64,000 nt of DNA from assembly GCA_039000515.1 (NCBI GenBank), contig JBCFYV010000259.1:124001-188000 (forward strand). Reading direction: 5' to 3'. Origin of the DNA: Timema cristinae (taxonomy: Eukaryota > Arthropoda > Insecta > Phasmatodea > Timematidae). The translations under genes and the position numbers were made by a program. Shown here piece by piece: positions 1 through 12,870 of this stretch (within the stretch, counting starts at the first letter, position 1; each line of letters starts with the position of its first letter). Under the pieces are notes generated by a model. It saw only the letters and a program-made list of their open reading frames with translations, was not told where the DNA came from and ran no database searches.

Positions 1-690
1 AGTTATTACATTCTGTTCTATCTCTTTTTTTTTAAATAGAATTATAACACCTTCCTGTCATTTTTGTGGTAGTACCTCAGGGTTCTTTGCAGAATAAACT
101 GTTAAAGGTATTATTTTAAAATGCCTTAAAAAGTTTCACTTATCTCATTTCCACAGTTTTCTACAGTAGAATACAGAAAACCACACCGCAATGAGTTGTA
201 TTACCTCTCTAATTAGTGGTATCCGTAGATTGAGTCAGTCTTCATTTATCTGATATCTACATATAGCACGAACGTGTACTAGACGCACTGGAAAATAAAA
301 AGGTTTAACAAACTAGGGCAAACTTCCCAAAGATTGTATAGTTTTAAGTAATTAACCAATTTTAAACATAATTTCTACATAATTTTATACAAAACCTAAG
401 AGTCTGTTAGTATCCCTTTCAACATGAACAATACCTTTTTTTGAAATGCTCTCTATCTTTCTCTAACGCTTTCGTGTTTCTCAAACCCTTTTGCACTTTT
501 CTTCTCTTTCTAAACTTCCCACCTTGATGACTTCATAATCGGGCCAGAGGTAGGAAAAGAATGTGGCTACTTACAGAGAACTGTGGGTCTTTACTGCCTT
601 GTATCGGGAATGCCAAGACTTTCTTAAAAGAATCTCGGTGCATAAATTACGTGAACGCTCTATTACAAACTATAAACTCTAACTTTACAA
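1..690. other. AT-rich intergenic sequence, no gene seen
   Basis: No open frame with protein-like composition and no recognisable repeat family is visible. The stretch is AT-rich with short homopolymers. Confidence 0.6.
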
Positions 691-693
691 CTA

Positions 694-892
694 CTCGCTG
701 TGTATATGTGTATATGTGTATGTGTGTATATGTATATGTGTGTGCGTGTGTGTGTATGTGTATGTGTGTGTGTATATGCGTGTATATTTGTGTATATGTG
801 TGTATATGTGTATATGCGTGTGTATATGTATGTGTATGTAAGTGTGTATATACGTGTATATGTATATGTGTGTATACATGTATGTATCAGGA
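694..892. repeat. (TG/TA)n microsatellite
   Basis: About 200 bp of alternating purine-pyrimidine sequence built from TGTGTA, TATATG and TGCGTG steps. Open frames through it on both strands encode only Tyr, Thr, His, Val, Cys and Ile repeats and are artefacts of the repeat. Confidence 0.95.
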
Positions 893-964
893 ACATGAAG
901 CTATGATATACAAACATTGAAGCTAACGTCTTTGTGTGCCTGTGTTTTTCTACATTTAATTCTT

Positions 965-1540
965 ATACGGTGCTAAAGAATTAGGAATTGGGAAGGTTTA
1001 ATTAGAGGAAGTGAACCCGAGGGTTGAACGCAGATCGTTAACGTAGAAGTCCATCACCTTGTCCTGCATGGATGAGTATGGTTCCTGCCTGGTGTGGGGG
1101 TGGGAGGGACTCGAGATGAGAATTTCTCTAAAATATACTAATTGATTCATTTTCTAGTATCTCAGTCATGTCTGAATCCGGAAGATATGTATGTCTTTGC
1201 CAGGGATTGACGCTCGGACCCTGAGGCGTCGTGTAGCGGTGGAACCAAGCCCGGACCCTGAAGCTCGGACTCCCGGGAATCGAGTCCTGGATTGATACGG
1301 AGCTATGGGAGGGTTTGGTAATCTTCACACCGACGTGTCCAGGCATGGCCAAAGCTACGACGTCAGACCCTCAGCCTGAGGAACCCTATCCCGTCATAAG
1401 AAAGGATTTAAATCTAAACTATCTCGCTACTACCCGTTCGGGTTATGTAAGGTGCATGAAGGGAGAGTGAAAAAAGCCAACCCTCAGTTCACCTGACCAA
1501 GATTCGAACCTGGATCCCCCTTTTTAATTCTTATACGAAT
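965..1540 (-). repeat. SINE-related fragments
   Basis: Pieces of the SINE family that is seen complete at 12.6 kb are present: the 'gaattgggaaggtttaatta' segment with GAGGAAGTGAACCCG near 985-1020, the 'ctactacccgttcgggttat' tail near 1430, and an inverted B-box (GATTCGAACC) at about 1502. Between them is a GC-richer stretch (1190-1310) of unknown origin. Confidence 0.55.
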
Positions 1541-2875
1541 TTCGAATATATAAGACAGATAGAATGATATACACACACGCACACAAACTTGAACGTTCAC
1601 AATGTAACAAATGTACCATCATTTGTGCATGATGAGAGTGTAAAATCATTCAGAGTACTAATTACGCTAATGGATTAGGAATTGGGAAGGTTGAATTAAG
1701 AACTCGCATTTGCTTGGAGGGGGAGCGGAAAACCAACCCCCTAGTTCACCCGACCAAGATTCGAACTTCGATCTCCCCGTTTTAATTCTATACGAATTTT
1801 GATTATATAAGACAGATAGAATGATATACACATACAAATTTGTACGTTCACAATGTAATAAATGTACCATCATTTGTGCATGATGAGAGTGTAAAATCGT
1901 TCAGAGTACTAATTGGGAATTGGGAGGGTTGAATTAGGAACCCGCAATTGCTTGGAGGGAGAGTGGAAAAACCAACCCTCTATTCACCTGATCAAGATTC
2001 GAACCTCGATCTCCTCGTTTTAATTCTTATACGAATTTTGATTATATAAGACAGATAGAATTATATACACATACAAATTTGTACGTTCACAATGTAACAA
2101 ATGTACCATCATTTGTGCATTATGAGAGTGTAAAACCGTTCAGAGTACTAATTACGCTAATTGATTAGGAATTGGGAAGGTTGAATTAGGAACCCGCATT
2201 TGCTTGTAGGGAGAGTGGAAAAACCAAGCCTTAGTTCACCTGATCAAGATTCGAACCTCGATCTCCTCGTTTTAATTCTAAAAGATTTTTAGGTTTTGAA
2301 TTTCTGAAATAGAGATGAATAAGATTTAATTTTTAAAGTAAGTACACCCGTATTAGCTTAGAGGAAGTGAACCCACATTTGCTTGGAGGGAGAGTGGAAA
2401 AACCAAGCCTCAGTTCACCTGATCAAGATTCAAACCTCGATCTCCTCGTTTTAATTCTAAATTTTTTTTAGGTTTTGAATTCCTGAAATGGAGATGAATA
2501 AGATTTAATTTTTAAAGTAAGTACACCCGTATTAGCTTAGAGGAAGTGAATCCACATTTGCTTGGAGGGAGAGTGGAAAACCAACCCCCAGTTCACCTGA
2601 CCAATATTCGAACCTGGATCTCCTCTTTTTAATTCTGATACGAATTTTGAATATATAATGTAACATGAAGTGGAATATACAGTATGGAATTGGACTACAT
2701 TATCTAATTTGAAAAAAAAAAAAAAATTTAGGTTTTGAATTCCTGAAATGGAGATGAATAATTTTTAAAGTAAGTACTCCCGTATTAGCTTAGAGGAAGT
2801 GAACCCACATTTGCTTGGAGGGAGAGTGGAAAACCAACCTTCAGTTCACCCGACCGGGATTCGAACCTTGTTCTT
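1501..2875 (-). repeat. Tandem array of tRNA-SINE-derived modules
   Basis: Seven copies of an antisense polymerase III B-box module (GATTCGAACC or near variants) lie at about 1502, 1761, 2000, 2247, 2428, 2607 and 2859. Each is preceded by the same body, with 'ggagggagagtggaaaacca' as its core. Two spacer types alternate: a unit of about 240 bp with a 'tatataagacagatagaat' segment, and a unit of about 180 bp with 'ggttttgaattcctgaaatg'. The body matches the full SINEs at 12.6 and 54.8 kb, so this is a SINE fragment amplified in tandem rather than a set of independent insertions. Confidence 0.85.
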
Positions 2876-2929
2876 CACAAACATACCAGACATCTTAGCT
2901 CCCGGCACGGCCTCGGTGGAAGGGGACCG

Positions 2930-3550
2930 GGGAAGATGTGTGTAGGGTTCATTCAGAACAAAAAAAAGTTCATTTAGACTCGACCGTCCTCGAGCAGGGC
3001 TGCAACCCATCCCCCTCACCATGACGTCGGCGCGCCACCCTCGTCATGATACCCCTCTCCACTTTTGTCCTAGCTGCCCTGAAACATGAACCATGTATAA
3101 GTGCGATACCTACATTCATTTCCCCTCGCTGCCCCAGTACATGATGGTCTTCCAGCGTGAGGGGCAGGGGGAGGAGGGGGAGAGAGACAGAGAGAGAGAG
3201 AACTCCAACATACTTCAGGGAAGGGGTAAGGAATCCTTTCTCTAATGCTCCACCTCCTTTAGCAACTCACAGGATCATACCCCACTCCCCTCTGCATGTA
3301 TAATGAAGCTAAGTGCTTCCGCGAGTCTCCTTCGCGGGAGGGGAGGGAGGTAGGGGAACACACACACACACACTTACACATTACTCCTCCGTCCCAGTAT
3401 TACCATGAGTATGTGTGTGGGAGAGAAAGAGAGAGAGAGAGAGATAGAGCCCGCGAGCCAACACATACGAGGCGCGGGAGGGGAGGGAAAGGGTTGAGGG
3501 GTGGGGAACACACACACATACACATTACCCCTTCGTGCCCTCATACATGA
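2930..3550. repeat. (GA)n and (CA)n low-complexity tract, no gene
   Basis: Contains (AGAG)n near 3185-3200 and 3425-3445 and (CA)n near 3358-3372 and 3510-3520. Two similar G-rich segments ('gggaggggagggaaaggg' type) suggest a local duplication. No coding sequence is supported. Confidence 0.6.
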
Positions 3551-6500
3551 GATTGTATACTACTCGTAATAAAATACAAAAAATTCAATTGTTTTCTGTT
3601 TTGAGTAAATTGTTGTCCCATACAGGAGCGTTTGGTGTGAAGCACTTTAAGGCCCTGTCGAGTGCAAGTCTAAAACCTATTTTGTGGATGGTGGGTGGGA
3701 GGGTGAAAGGCATGGCGTGGCTCCACAACCGACCAAAGTATCCTTCCACGCCAACAAGAACAGATGGATCACGAAAACCGTAGATGGTGTCAGTTACCGG
3801 ATATGTCTTGTGGAAAAATCAAACGTTTGGAAATATAAGTTTTCTCGAGAACGAGTGAAATTTTATAATAATATTTTCAACGCCTCTTCTAAGATAATGT
3901 ATCAATGTTTATTAGGTGTTACATTTTCTTATTTTTTGTTACTCAGCCCGCAGTTTTCTATTGAAAAATGCCAGAATTATTGATATCTGATCACTGTTAA
4001 AATTATATAGTAGGTGTGTATATAAAACGTCTAACTTAATCAACATGCTTCTATTCTTGAACAAACCGTTATCGAAAAGAAAATTGCAAGACATTAAAAA
4101 TTTTTGAAGATAACTGTTTATTCCCATGGATCTGCATTTCAACGCCAAATGAAAAGGACAAATCGCCTTAACTCGACTTGCAACAAAGACTATTATAATT
4201 GGGTCTTAATTAAAAAAAGGAGTAACTCGTTAAAGAAGAACAAGCACAGATTATATAACGAAAGGGTGTTTGCCTGAATGCAACAATAATTTAAGTTGGA
4301 TGGAACTGGAGAGTTGAGGTTATGCAACAATACACAACACTGCTAGGGCTTTACGGCTACATGACTTTAACTTAGTAAGCAAGGATTAGAACAATAGCTA
4401 AACAATACCTAAATCTGTAATGTCCTAGTTTAAAGAGTTACCACGTTGGTGGTTAAGCGGGTTAGCTAGCATGATTTGACTCCCTAATGAGTTACAAGAT
4501 TCAAAGGTTAAGTTCCTAGAACTGGAACTATAAGTTTACAAATAGTTAAAGGCGAGCTACCGGGAATCTGGGCTGTAGAGATACTATGGCCGGTCTATTC
4601 CTCATTAGTACTGTCAGGTCATTCAATAGTGCATTTAAATTTCAACACCAGTAGGGAGACAGACTATAGCAAACAGTTAAAACATTAACAGATCCAAGTG
4701 GCACCAGAAAGGGGCCGGACAAAATAAACAACACCATGCAGGCCACTACTTTGGAATAGAAGCATACCCACGAGGTAAGCTCCGTACAAAAGTACAACAA
4801 TAGAAAGATTAGAGACTGGTATCAGTCAAAGACCCAACTAGGTCATGGGACAAAGCGATAGATTACCTGATCTCACCTTTTTCCCTATCTAAAAGGTAAA
4901 GCCATCTGACACATGGCCACACAGTATAAGGCGTCGGGTAATAATCACCCAAACATTTTGTCATATGTCATATGGACAAAGAAAAACAGTTCAGAAACTC
5001 TGATATTCAAAATTATATCATATGGACATATCAAAACAGATTAGAAACTTTAACATTTAAAATTATTTCATATGGACATATCAAAACAGTTTAAAAAGAC
5101 CCTATCTAAAATACTAAATATTAAATTAAATTAAATTATATCAGATATTACATTATCTGCAGTGAGAAGGCGAGATCGACGCGTCAAACATCATGACCAC
5201 CACATGTACGCCAACTAGTTCTTGAAGTCTCCTTGGATGCTCCTTCGATGAGTCGTTGGAAATGAATACAATCATGCTGCGAGAGGCGATGGCTTGTATA
5301 AGTGGAAGGGACAACATATAGGGGGAGGGGTAATATTCCAGAAAAACCTCAGAGAATTTACCAGCGCTTTAGTCGTCATCCACGACGTTGTGGAGCGGAC
5401 CGGCACTTCAGCCGAGTCTTGCAAATGAGCCAGGTGTGGCTAGTGGGTCCTCCGGTTAGAGTTGGCTGTAAACTTAGCCAGCATTCCCTTTGAGCTGGGC
5501 CATTTTCAACAACACGATTTCACCGTGAGTTAAAAATATTCCACATATTATTTGAATTTATTAGTTCTTGCACGTATAGAGAAGATCATGAATTAGGTAT
5601 TTTTGAGTGTACGTGCTAATAGCTATTTAGCACGTTACAGATTATTGACTCATGAAAAGGTAGGCCTATGACTTTTAACCAATGATTATCTAGAAAATCT
5701 TATAAGTTAAGAACGTGATCCACAAATGAGAATGAAATAAAATATTTTTGCCACATCCCTTATAGATACCGGACAAAAAAAAGACTCGGTGCATGGATAA
5801 ATAACTTATAAAAAGGTACTGTCACATCACGCGTGAAGTGATTGATATTTATTTACGGTTATGTGCACAGTGTCAGGTCAAAATGAAATGCTCCCTTTTT
5901 ACTACAACCGTTAAAGAAAGAATGACATCTTAACAAATAAATACAAAGGGATTGGTAAGAGGGCATGTTTGAAACTAACTGGTAACTTGCTAAGAATAAA
6001 CCAAAAGCTATTATAGTTTTAAATAAAATATACTTTATTGGTAAATAAGAATATAAATAAATAGATAGATATAATTTTTAAACCCAGAAGGGGAACCATT
6101 AGAATAACAATAAAAAAAACAATTTTTGTAAATCGAATAAGATACACAAGAGAGACAACAGCTCCCTTATTTATAATCAGACTTAGAATTGTAATGACTA
6201 TAAAAAAGCCATGCCTTATCTGAAATATAAGATAGTTGCAATTCAAGGAAGCTAACAACTTTCTATATCTCTAATTTCTATCCAAACACACTATGAAAGT
6301 TGCATTATACATTAAACTATCTAACTTGCCAATATTCAACAAATAAATTCTAACTCGAAATTAGGAAAAAACAAAATATTCCAAAGGATATTTTTCTACA
6401 ATCAACTAGCTGAGAAAATTCCTGAAGGGAATCGCTTCATATTCCACACATAATGAGTTTACTAAATTCAATTAAAATATATCTCTGATAGGAAATAACC

Positions 6501-7584
6501 TTATCTTTACTAACATAAATCAAATGAATTACCTAACATTTGACATGAGTATGGATATATTTTCCTGATGGGAAAATATTTAATATTACAAACCATATTC
6601 AAATTATATTCTATACCAAATGGCTTCAAACAATTTATATTCTCGATAAGAAGTAACCAAATGTTTACTAACATAAATCCTAACATTACAACAATATGAA
6701 TATATTTTTCCTGTTGGTAAAATTTGTTAATGTTCCAACTAATGTATATCAAAGTCTAAAACAACCTAACATTGCAAATCATATGAATATATTCTCCTGG
6801 CTGAAAAATATTTAATATCTCAAACATAATGACCATATAAAAAAAATTGTAGCGTACAATATTGAGCTTACATTTAGATATGATGGCCACTACTGGCGTA
6901 GTGCCGTAATTCCTTTTGCCGCCAAGAGTGCCTTACTAGTCACTCCACGGACTATACATAATGCCCAATGTCCTAGGAGAGGTGGAAAGGAAACATTAGA
7001 AGGGGTGACGAGGGTTAACAGAACATAGTCTCCGTATCACTCTTGCAACTCCTGAACTCAAACCTTCTGGCAGTCAGTAGAAAGCCTGAGTTTCTTCCAG
7101 CATGTTTTTTTTTCCATCTGGAAGGTATTGGATTTATTTCTGAACGTATTCTTGCAGGGATAATGACGTCATGCTGGCCCGCCCCAGGCGCGGATCCAAA
7201 GTAGGAGTTTGGGAAGGGTGGGGCGATAATGACAGAGAGGGTTTTGAGGTGGTAACCCCAAGATGGACATGGGGGAGGTAAACCACCATAAAATTTAGAA
7301 ATTGTTGGTTTTGAAATGATTAAATTTAATTGTTCTAAGCTCTTGTATATTCAATTTTTTTTCCACATTTCATTAAAAAAATATATAATAATACTTGTGT
7401 TGCTTATTTTTATATTTGTACAATATACCAACAATTGCACTGACGTATGATTTTAATTCTAATTAAAGGCTAGTTTTTTAGTCTAAAATATTAAAAAAGG
7501 GGGGAAACTATGCCTGGCAGAGAAAATATTGCTGGCATGAGCTAGAAAAACAATTATACAAACACAGTATAATTTCTTCTAAAT

Positions 7585-7587
<3 letters not shown>
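3551..7587. other. Intergenic region with minor repeats, no gene seen
   Basis: No coding evidence. A possible SINE head (GTGGTTAAGCGGGTTAGC) starts near 4450. A diverged motif ('gaatatattttcctg') recurs near 6550, 6700 and 6785 in an AT-rich stretch. Confidence 0.5.
4969..5118. repeat. 50-bp tandem repeat, three units
   Basis: Units start with CATATGGACA at 4969, 5019 and 5069 and continue through 'tcaaaacag' and 'aaaattat'. The spacing is exactly 50 bp twice. Confidence 0.8.
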
Positions 7588-7636
<49 letters not shown>

Positions 7637-7675
7637 GCACCGCGTCTTACTACCTGTTCGGGTTATACGCACTTC
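7588..7675 (-). repeat. (ATT)n plus truncated SINE 3' end
   Basis: A run of ATT triplets (7588-7636) is followed by AGCACCGCGTCTTACTACC and the GTTCGGGTTATACGC tail shared with the SINE at 12.6 kb. Read on the minus strand this is a SINE 3' end followed by its (AAT)n tail, that is, a 5'-truncated insertion. Confidence 0.65.
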
Positions 7676-7914
7676 TAAATAGTAGTTTTTTAAACTTAAA
7701 TATAAACATACTGTAATAAAACTTAATGATGTGAATAATAAATTGAGATAAGAGACAATAAAAAAGATAAACAGAAAATATTTGTAATTGATGTTGCAAT
7801 GAATAAATGAAGAAAACCATCAGTAACTTTACAAAACGAATTCAATCCTGTGGGTGCTATTTATTGCGAAGCGATAAATGACACGTTCTTTGTTTACAAT
7901 GAAATTATAATAAA

Positions 7915-10200
7915 TATGCAATAATGCAAGTTCTATCATTCGGTCTTAGCATGTAGGGAATCTCAACAAAGTCTTCTCAAGGCAGAAAAGGTACTCTCCT
8001 GAATCGACACTTACGGGCAGGGTGGCAAGGATATTAAGGAGATCGTGAATGTCTGTATTCAGATCCTCATCACACTAAGCAAGTACATTGAGAGCAGTTG
8101 AAGGTATGGCAAAGCCGTTCTCCTACTCCCGGTTCCACTTCACCTCCCACAACCGAAGCTCAGCACTTAGTTGCCTCTTCGTGCAATCATTCCCATTCAT
8201 CCCAAAGATCGAGCTGTACCTCGAGGTAATTTTCTCTTCATCAGCTTAACTACATGTAGAGGTTGGTAGTAATGACAACAGATTGTGAAGCTGTTCAGTT
8301 TCTTCGGGAAATCGATATTTTAATTCTTCCACAATATGTTCTAGAATGGGAATAAATACAATCAGATGGAAGTATTCAGCAGGATCTGTTGAAGGATGAT
8401 TTTCTCAGTGGGTTTGCCTTTTCGTGATGCGAGGAATTTTCAGCTCTACTCCAAGCTGCTGAGCTATCCCTTTAGCTTTGTTGAATAGATTAGCACACTT
8501 CTCGTCGCATTTCACGCGTCTTGTACTGAGGGCAGATAGTGTGTCTACCATTATATCTTGTGCATGTTTAAGGTATATGCACGTCTTCTGGTGCAGCTGA
8601 CTCAATGGAATAGTGTCTAACAGAACTTCGGACAAATATATATCAGTAATAATGAATTCACTCTCACAAAGTGCAGCTAATAGAGTATTTGCTTTTGAAA
8701 CACTTTCAGAATCTCTCAAAGATGCGACACACTCCAAAATTTGAGCTATTTTCGGAAAATAAGTTCGGAACTGCAAGACACCATCATGTCTCACGATCAA
8801 GCGAGTTTCACAAAGTCCAGAGATTTGGTGACATAAAACCTTCTTGAGCATAGTGGATCGTTTTGATGATGCAGTGAAGAAATTTGTTATTGCTTTCATA
8901 GTTGCAACAATATTTCGCACAGATTGAACATTCGAAGATTTTGATTTAGATAAATTGATTGCATGATAGTGACATGGACAGTGAACAGAATTTTTTTGCC
9001 TCTCGCTTGACTACAGCCACAGCATCACTAATTTATGATATCATGACACTGCATCAATCTGTCGATATACCAACACAATGGCTAAGGTAGAGGCGTGATT
9101 TTTCAAAATGGAAAGTACTATCCCGGCTATTTACAATTTATTCGTTTTCATTTACTTCTTCTCCTTCTTCATCATCCATGCTGTTGCGAAGATTTAAAAA
9201 TTGAACAAAATCTTCGTGCACTGAACCTTCACGGAGGCATCTCAAAACAAATCCTAAATGGGATTCTTGGGAAACGTCAGTGGTTGCATCGAACATGATA
9301 CTATATAATTTGGAATCCTGCACCGGTTTTATAATTTGTGAGAGTATATCTTCACCGCAACATGAAATCAGCTCATTTTGGGTGGTTTTGCTGATGTAAG
9401 TAGCTCTGGAAGGTGCTATTTGAGTTCATTGTCTCCACACTCAATACGATGTCGAAGAAGTGCGCGAAAGTTGCCTTCATTGACAGGACTATTTTATTAT
9501 AATACGCCGTCATCACGATGCCTTATGAAAGCGATGTTTTGCCTCCCAAGAAAGATGATGGTATCAACTATTGGTGATAAACTGTGACGGGTTTCTTCTA
9601 TGTGTTTGAGACAATGACTGATAATCTGTTTTAAAACTTTTTCTCTGGATTTTCCACACAATGTAGAAATAGCTTTCCGGCCTCAACAGCAAATATATGG
9701 CATTCATTTATTTTATGTGACTCGAGAACACCATCTTTGCCAAGGATGTTAGCAAAGTTCTTCATAGGCTGCGTCACCAGGTTATTTAGTGAAGGGGATA
9801 ATGTAATTTTTTGAAGGTTTCCAATGGGGGAGAAAAAACGCTCTTTTAGTAAAGTTGTCAATTTTAGCACCCACACAATTACAAATGTCATATTGTACTG
9901 TACAATGTTAGAGTCTACTTTGTCGCCTGTAGGTAGTGGTATACAACACACAGATTCAGGAAGACTTCCGTCAGGAAAAGGAGTTGGGTCACCAGGATTG
10001 ATGTCGTATTCAAAATCACTGTATGGAATAACAGGCTCCCCATATACAACTGGTAGCCGTAGAGGAATGTCAGATTCGGCATCATTAAGGAAGGAGGTAA
10101 AGAGTAGAGCAGATTCTGGTGCTGGACAAAACGGTTTCTTAGACTTGGGTGGGCAAAAAAAAAACTGTCAAAAGTTTTAGAACTGCTTATTTTCTTACAT
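7915..10200 (-). pseudogene. hAT-family transposase remnant (ZMYM1-like)
   Basis: Several frames on the minus strand together resemble the domesticated or transposon-encoded 'zinc finger MYM-type protein 1-like' hAT transposases. From N to C there is an acidic leader with a VCCIPLPTGDK segment (near 9950), a frame containing NLVTQPMKNF (near 9770), a DUF4371-like piece with SIMFDATTDVS (9138-9323), and a 171-residue C-terminal piece (8405-8920). Beyond it, near 8000, are traces of the hAT dimerisation domain (STFSALRRL). Stops and frameshifts separate the pieces, so it is not functional. Terminal inverted repeats and target duplications were not found. Confidence 0.75.
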
Positions 10201-12616
10201 CCAGTGGAAGAACTCGCCTGTGAATAGGAAGCACAAATGTGTGAGCATTTACTCTTTGAATGCAGCTTAGTTGAAATATAAAGAGCGTGTGGTTCAGTGA
10301 GAGGTTAGTTAAGGAAGTGTGTTCCGTTTTAAAGACAAATATCTAATTTTTCTAAATGTCTTAAATTGTGACTCTTTCCAATAGCAATTATAACATTGGC
10401 TATGTTATGGCTTATGGTATGTCTCAAAACATTTTTTAAGTTGTTAGTGCTTGACAAATTTTGGTAGTTTCTCACCTGGAATAAGCCTCGTCAATCAAAA
10501 AAGATTTCCTCCCAAGTCCCATTTACTGCAAGTAAGAAAATAATTATACTAGTATGGTGTGAACAACTTTTAAAAATCTATTGAGCCATACCGTATGGCT
10601 CAACAATGCCAACATTTCTAATTTCTAGCTCTCCATTTACTACTTCAACGGACAGACATAAAGAGAGATATGTTGCTGCTTTTGGTAGAGTAAGGAGAAG
10701 GGATTATTAAAAGGAAGATAGTTGGGGGGCAAAGTACTTATGTTGGTGGTATCGGTTAGGGTGGTTTGGGAGGGGAGGAGGTAGGAGCTAGCACACAAAG
10801 GTCATGTGTTTATTCAAGGGCCAAGGGTGGTCAAGGTATACGGAGCTATTGCCCTCAATAATGTGTTAAGCGAGGTAATAATGTCAAATATGTTGACAGT
10901 ATGAGAGTGAAAGTAGGTATGAGAAAAATCTTCCTCGTATAAGCAAAAATCAAATACCTAATGGTTATTAACTAATTCGCCACATGTTTGCAATACATTT
11001 AAAATCTTAAAAATAAAATATACAATTGCAAATGGATATATAAAAATTTAAAATACATAATAAATATTTTATAAAGTATTTTGGCGATCAATTGTAATCT
11101 TTACAAGGTCATCAATAGCAAGTCATTATGCCAAATGAAAAATATCCGCTACTTAAAATATATAGTTTTGAAATACTTACAAATCTAATTATTTTAATTA
11201 AAACGTCAATTAGATCAAATTAAAGAAATATATATATATATATATTTGAAATTATAACACAGCCGGAATCTGTTATTTGGAGCCAACAGTTCACTTTCTG
11301 GTAAAAGTTCAGAGACTTCAACTCTTTTCATATTTTACAGTATGATTTTTACTTTTTCAAACATAGACGAAAATAAATATCCTCTATAAATTGTTTCAAT
11401 GATTTAGCAAATTTTAGCTCATGCTGCCCTCTGTTATTTGTGAGATATACTAGCCATAAATGCAAGTTTGTCGCTTGTGATGTCACCTAGCAGTATTATG
11501 ACAAACTAAAGTCCATTTATAACAGTTCCACTTTACTTATTCTTTACGGGCATAAGAATTAAAATTTAAAGTCCTCCACTTAGAGATGCAATTCAGGATT
11601 TTCATTTGGGTTGTTTATTTGTCAAGTGTCGGAAGAGAGTCTATTCCGAAGAGATACAATTCAGGAGTTCGTAGATATAATTCCGATTTTTAAAGGAAAT
11701 ATAATTCAGGATTTTCATTTGGGCTGTTTGTGTGTAAAATGACTGAAGAAGATCTCTTCCGAGGAGATATAATTCAGCTCCGTATGTATAGAACGGGTGG
11801 AAGGGAGGGGGGGGGGGAGAGGATGGTATTGCTCCCTGGAAAATTTTAAATTTTGGTGCGATAATCAAGCCTTGAACTAAGCTTTTAGGCAACTGTATTT
11901 TTAAATTTATTTGTTGACCCTGGATTTTTCAAGCTACAAGGCTTTTTCATGATGATCATTTCGTACACTTGTACTGTCCATCTATCTCAATTAGGAAAAA
12001 ACATTAACACAGAGTGAAAATATGTCTGCAGTAAAAACCTCATTATAGTTCTTTCATTGGAAAACAATTTTTTCAAAGCAAACCAATAGGAATATGTGAA
12101 TTTTAATAATGACCTGATGTGTATTAAAGTTTTTATAACAAATTTTGAAAAAGCTACTATGATTGTCCAGGTAGTTTACAAGAAACAGCGAGTTATGTTT
12201 TAGGATATTTGAGTATTTGGTCGTGGTAAACATGATGCCACTCGATTTTCCCCGCAAGAACTTAAGAAATGATCATGAGTTACGCCACTAGTATTGGTGC
12301 ACATAGCCTATATATAGTATAATATTAAAGCATTCTGGTTTTCATAAAAGGTACTGATCGATCTATCTCTGTATTATATATTCTAACATCAAAACAGGCA
12401 ATTCATTTAAATAGAATAAGTAGAAAAATGGCAATAATATTTATTATCAAGTCCTCTCAGACCCAAATTGGAATTACTTCAAAATCACATCAAAACTTGC
12501 AACTATTTCTCGTAGGTATAAAGATTAACGTTCTTTATATGAGTATATAAAACAATAACTTTCATTTAAAAAGGTTATTACCTAAGAAATTATTAATTTA
12601 CTCTTAACAAGTAACA
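10201..12616. other. Intergenic region, no gene seen
   Basis: AT-rich, with a short (TA)n run near 11228 and a G run near 11806. Near 11590-11790 the phrase 'ataattcaggattttcattt' and close variants recur, suggesting a decayed local duplication. No protein-like frame is supported. Confidence 0.5.
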
Positions 12617-12870
12617 TTATTATTTAGCATCGCGTATTACTACTCGTTCGGATTATACGCTTTAAGTACTAATTACGCTAATGGATAAGGAATTGGGAAG
12701 GTTGAATTAGAGGAAGTGAACCCGCATTTGCGTGGAGGGAGAGTGGAAAACCATTGAGGAAAAACCACCCCAGTTCACCCGACCGAGATTCGAACCTTGA
12801 TCTCCCCGTCCTCAGCAGTCGAGCTCAACATGACTAGCGCGTTAGCTAATTACGCCACCTAGGCGGGTAA
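12617..12870 (-). repeat. Full-length tRNA-derived SINE
   Basis: Read on the minus strand, the head (about 12868 downwards) has an A-box-like TGGCGTAATTAGCTAACGCG and a B-box GGTTCGAATCTCGG, followed by a conserved body and a tail ending GTATAATCCGAACGAGTAG and (AAT)n near 12617. It is the best reference copy in this window for the fragments at 1-2.9, 7.6, 54.8 and 62.7-63.1 kb. Confidence 0.85.

Noticed and set aside
663..920. Open frames on both strands across a TG/TA microsatellite
   Set aside because: Composition is purely that of the simple repeat; no start context or family.
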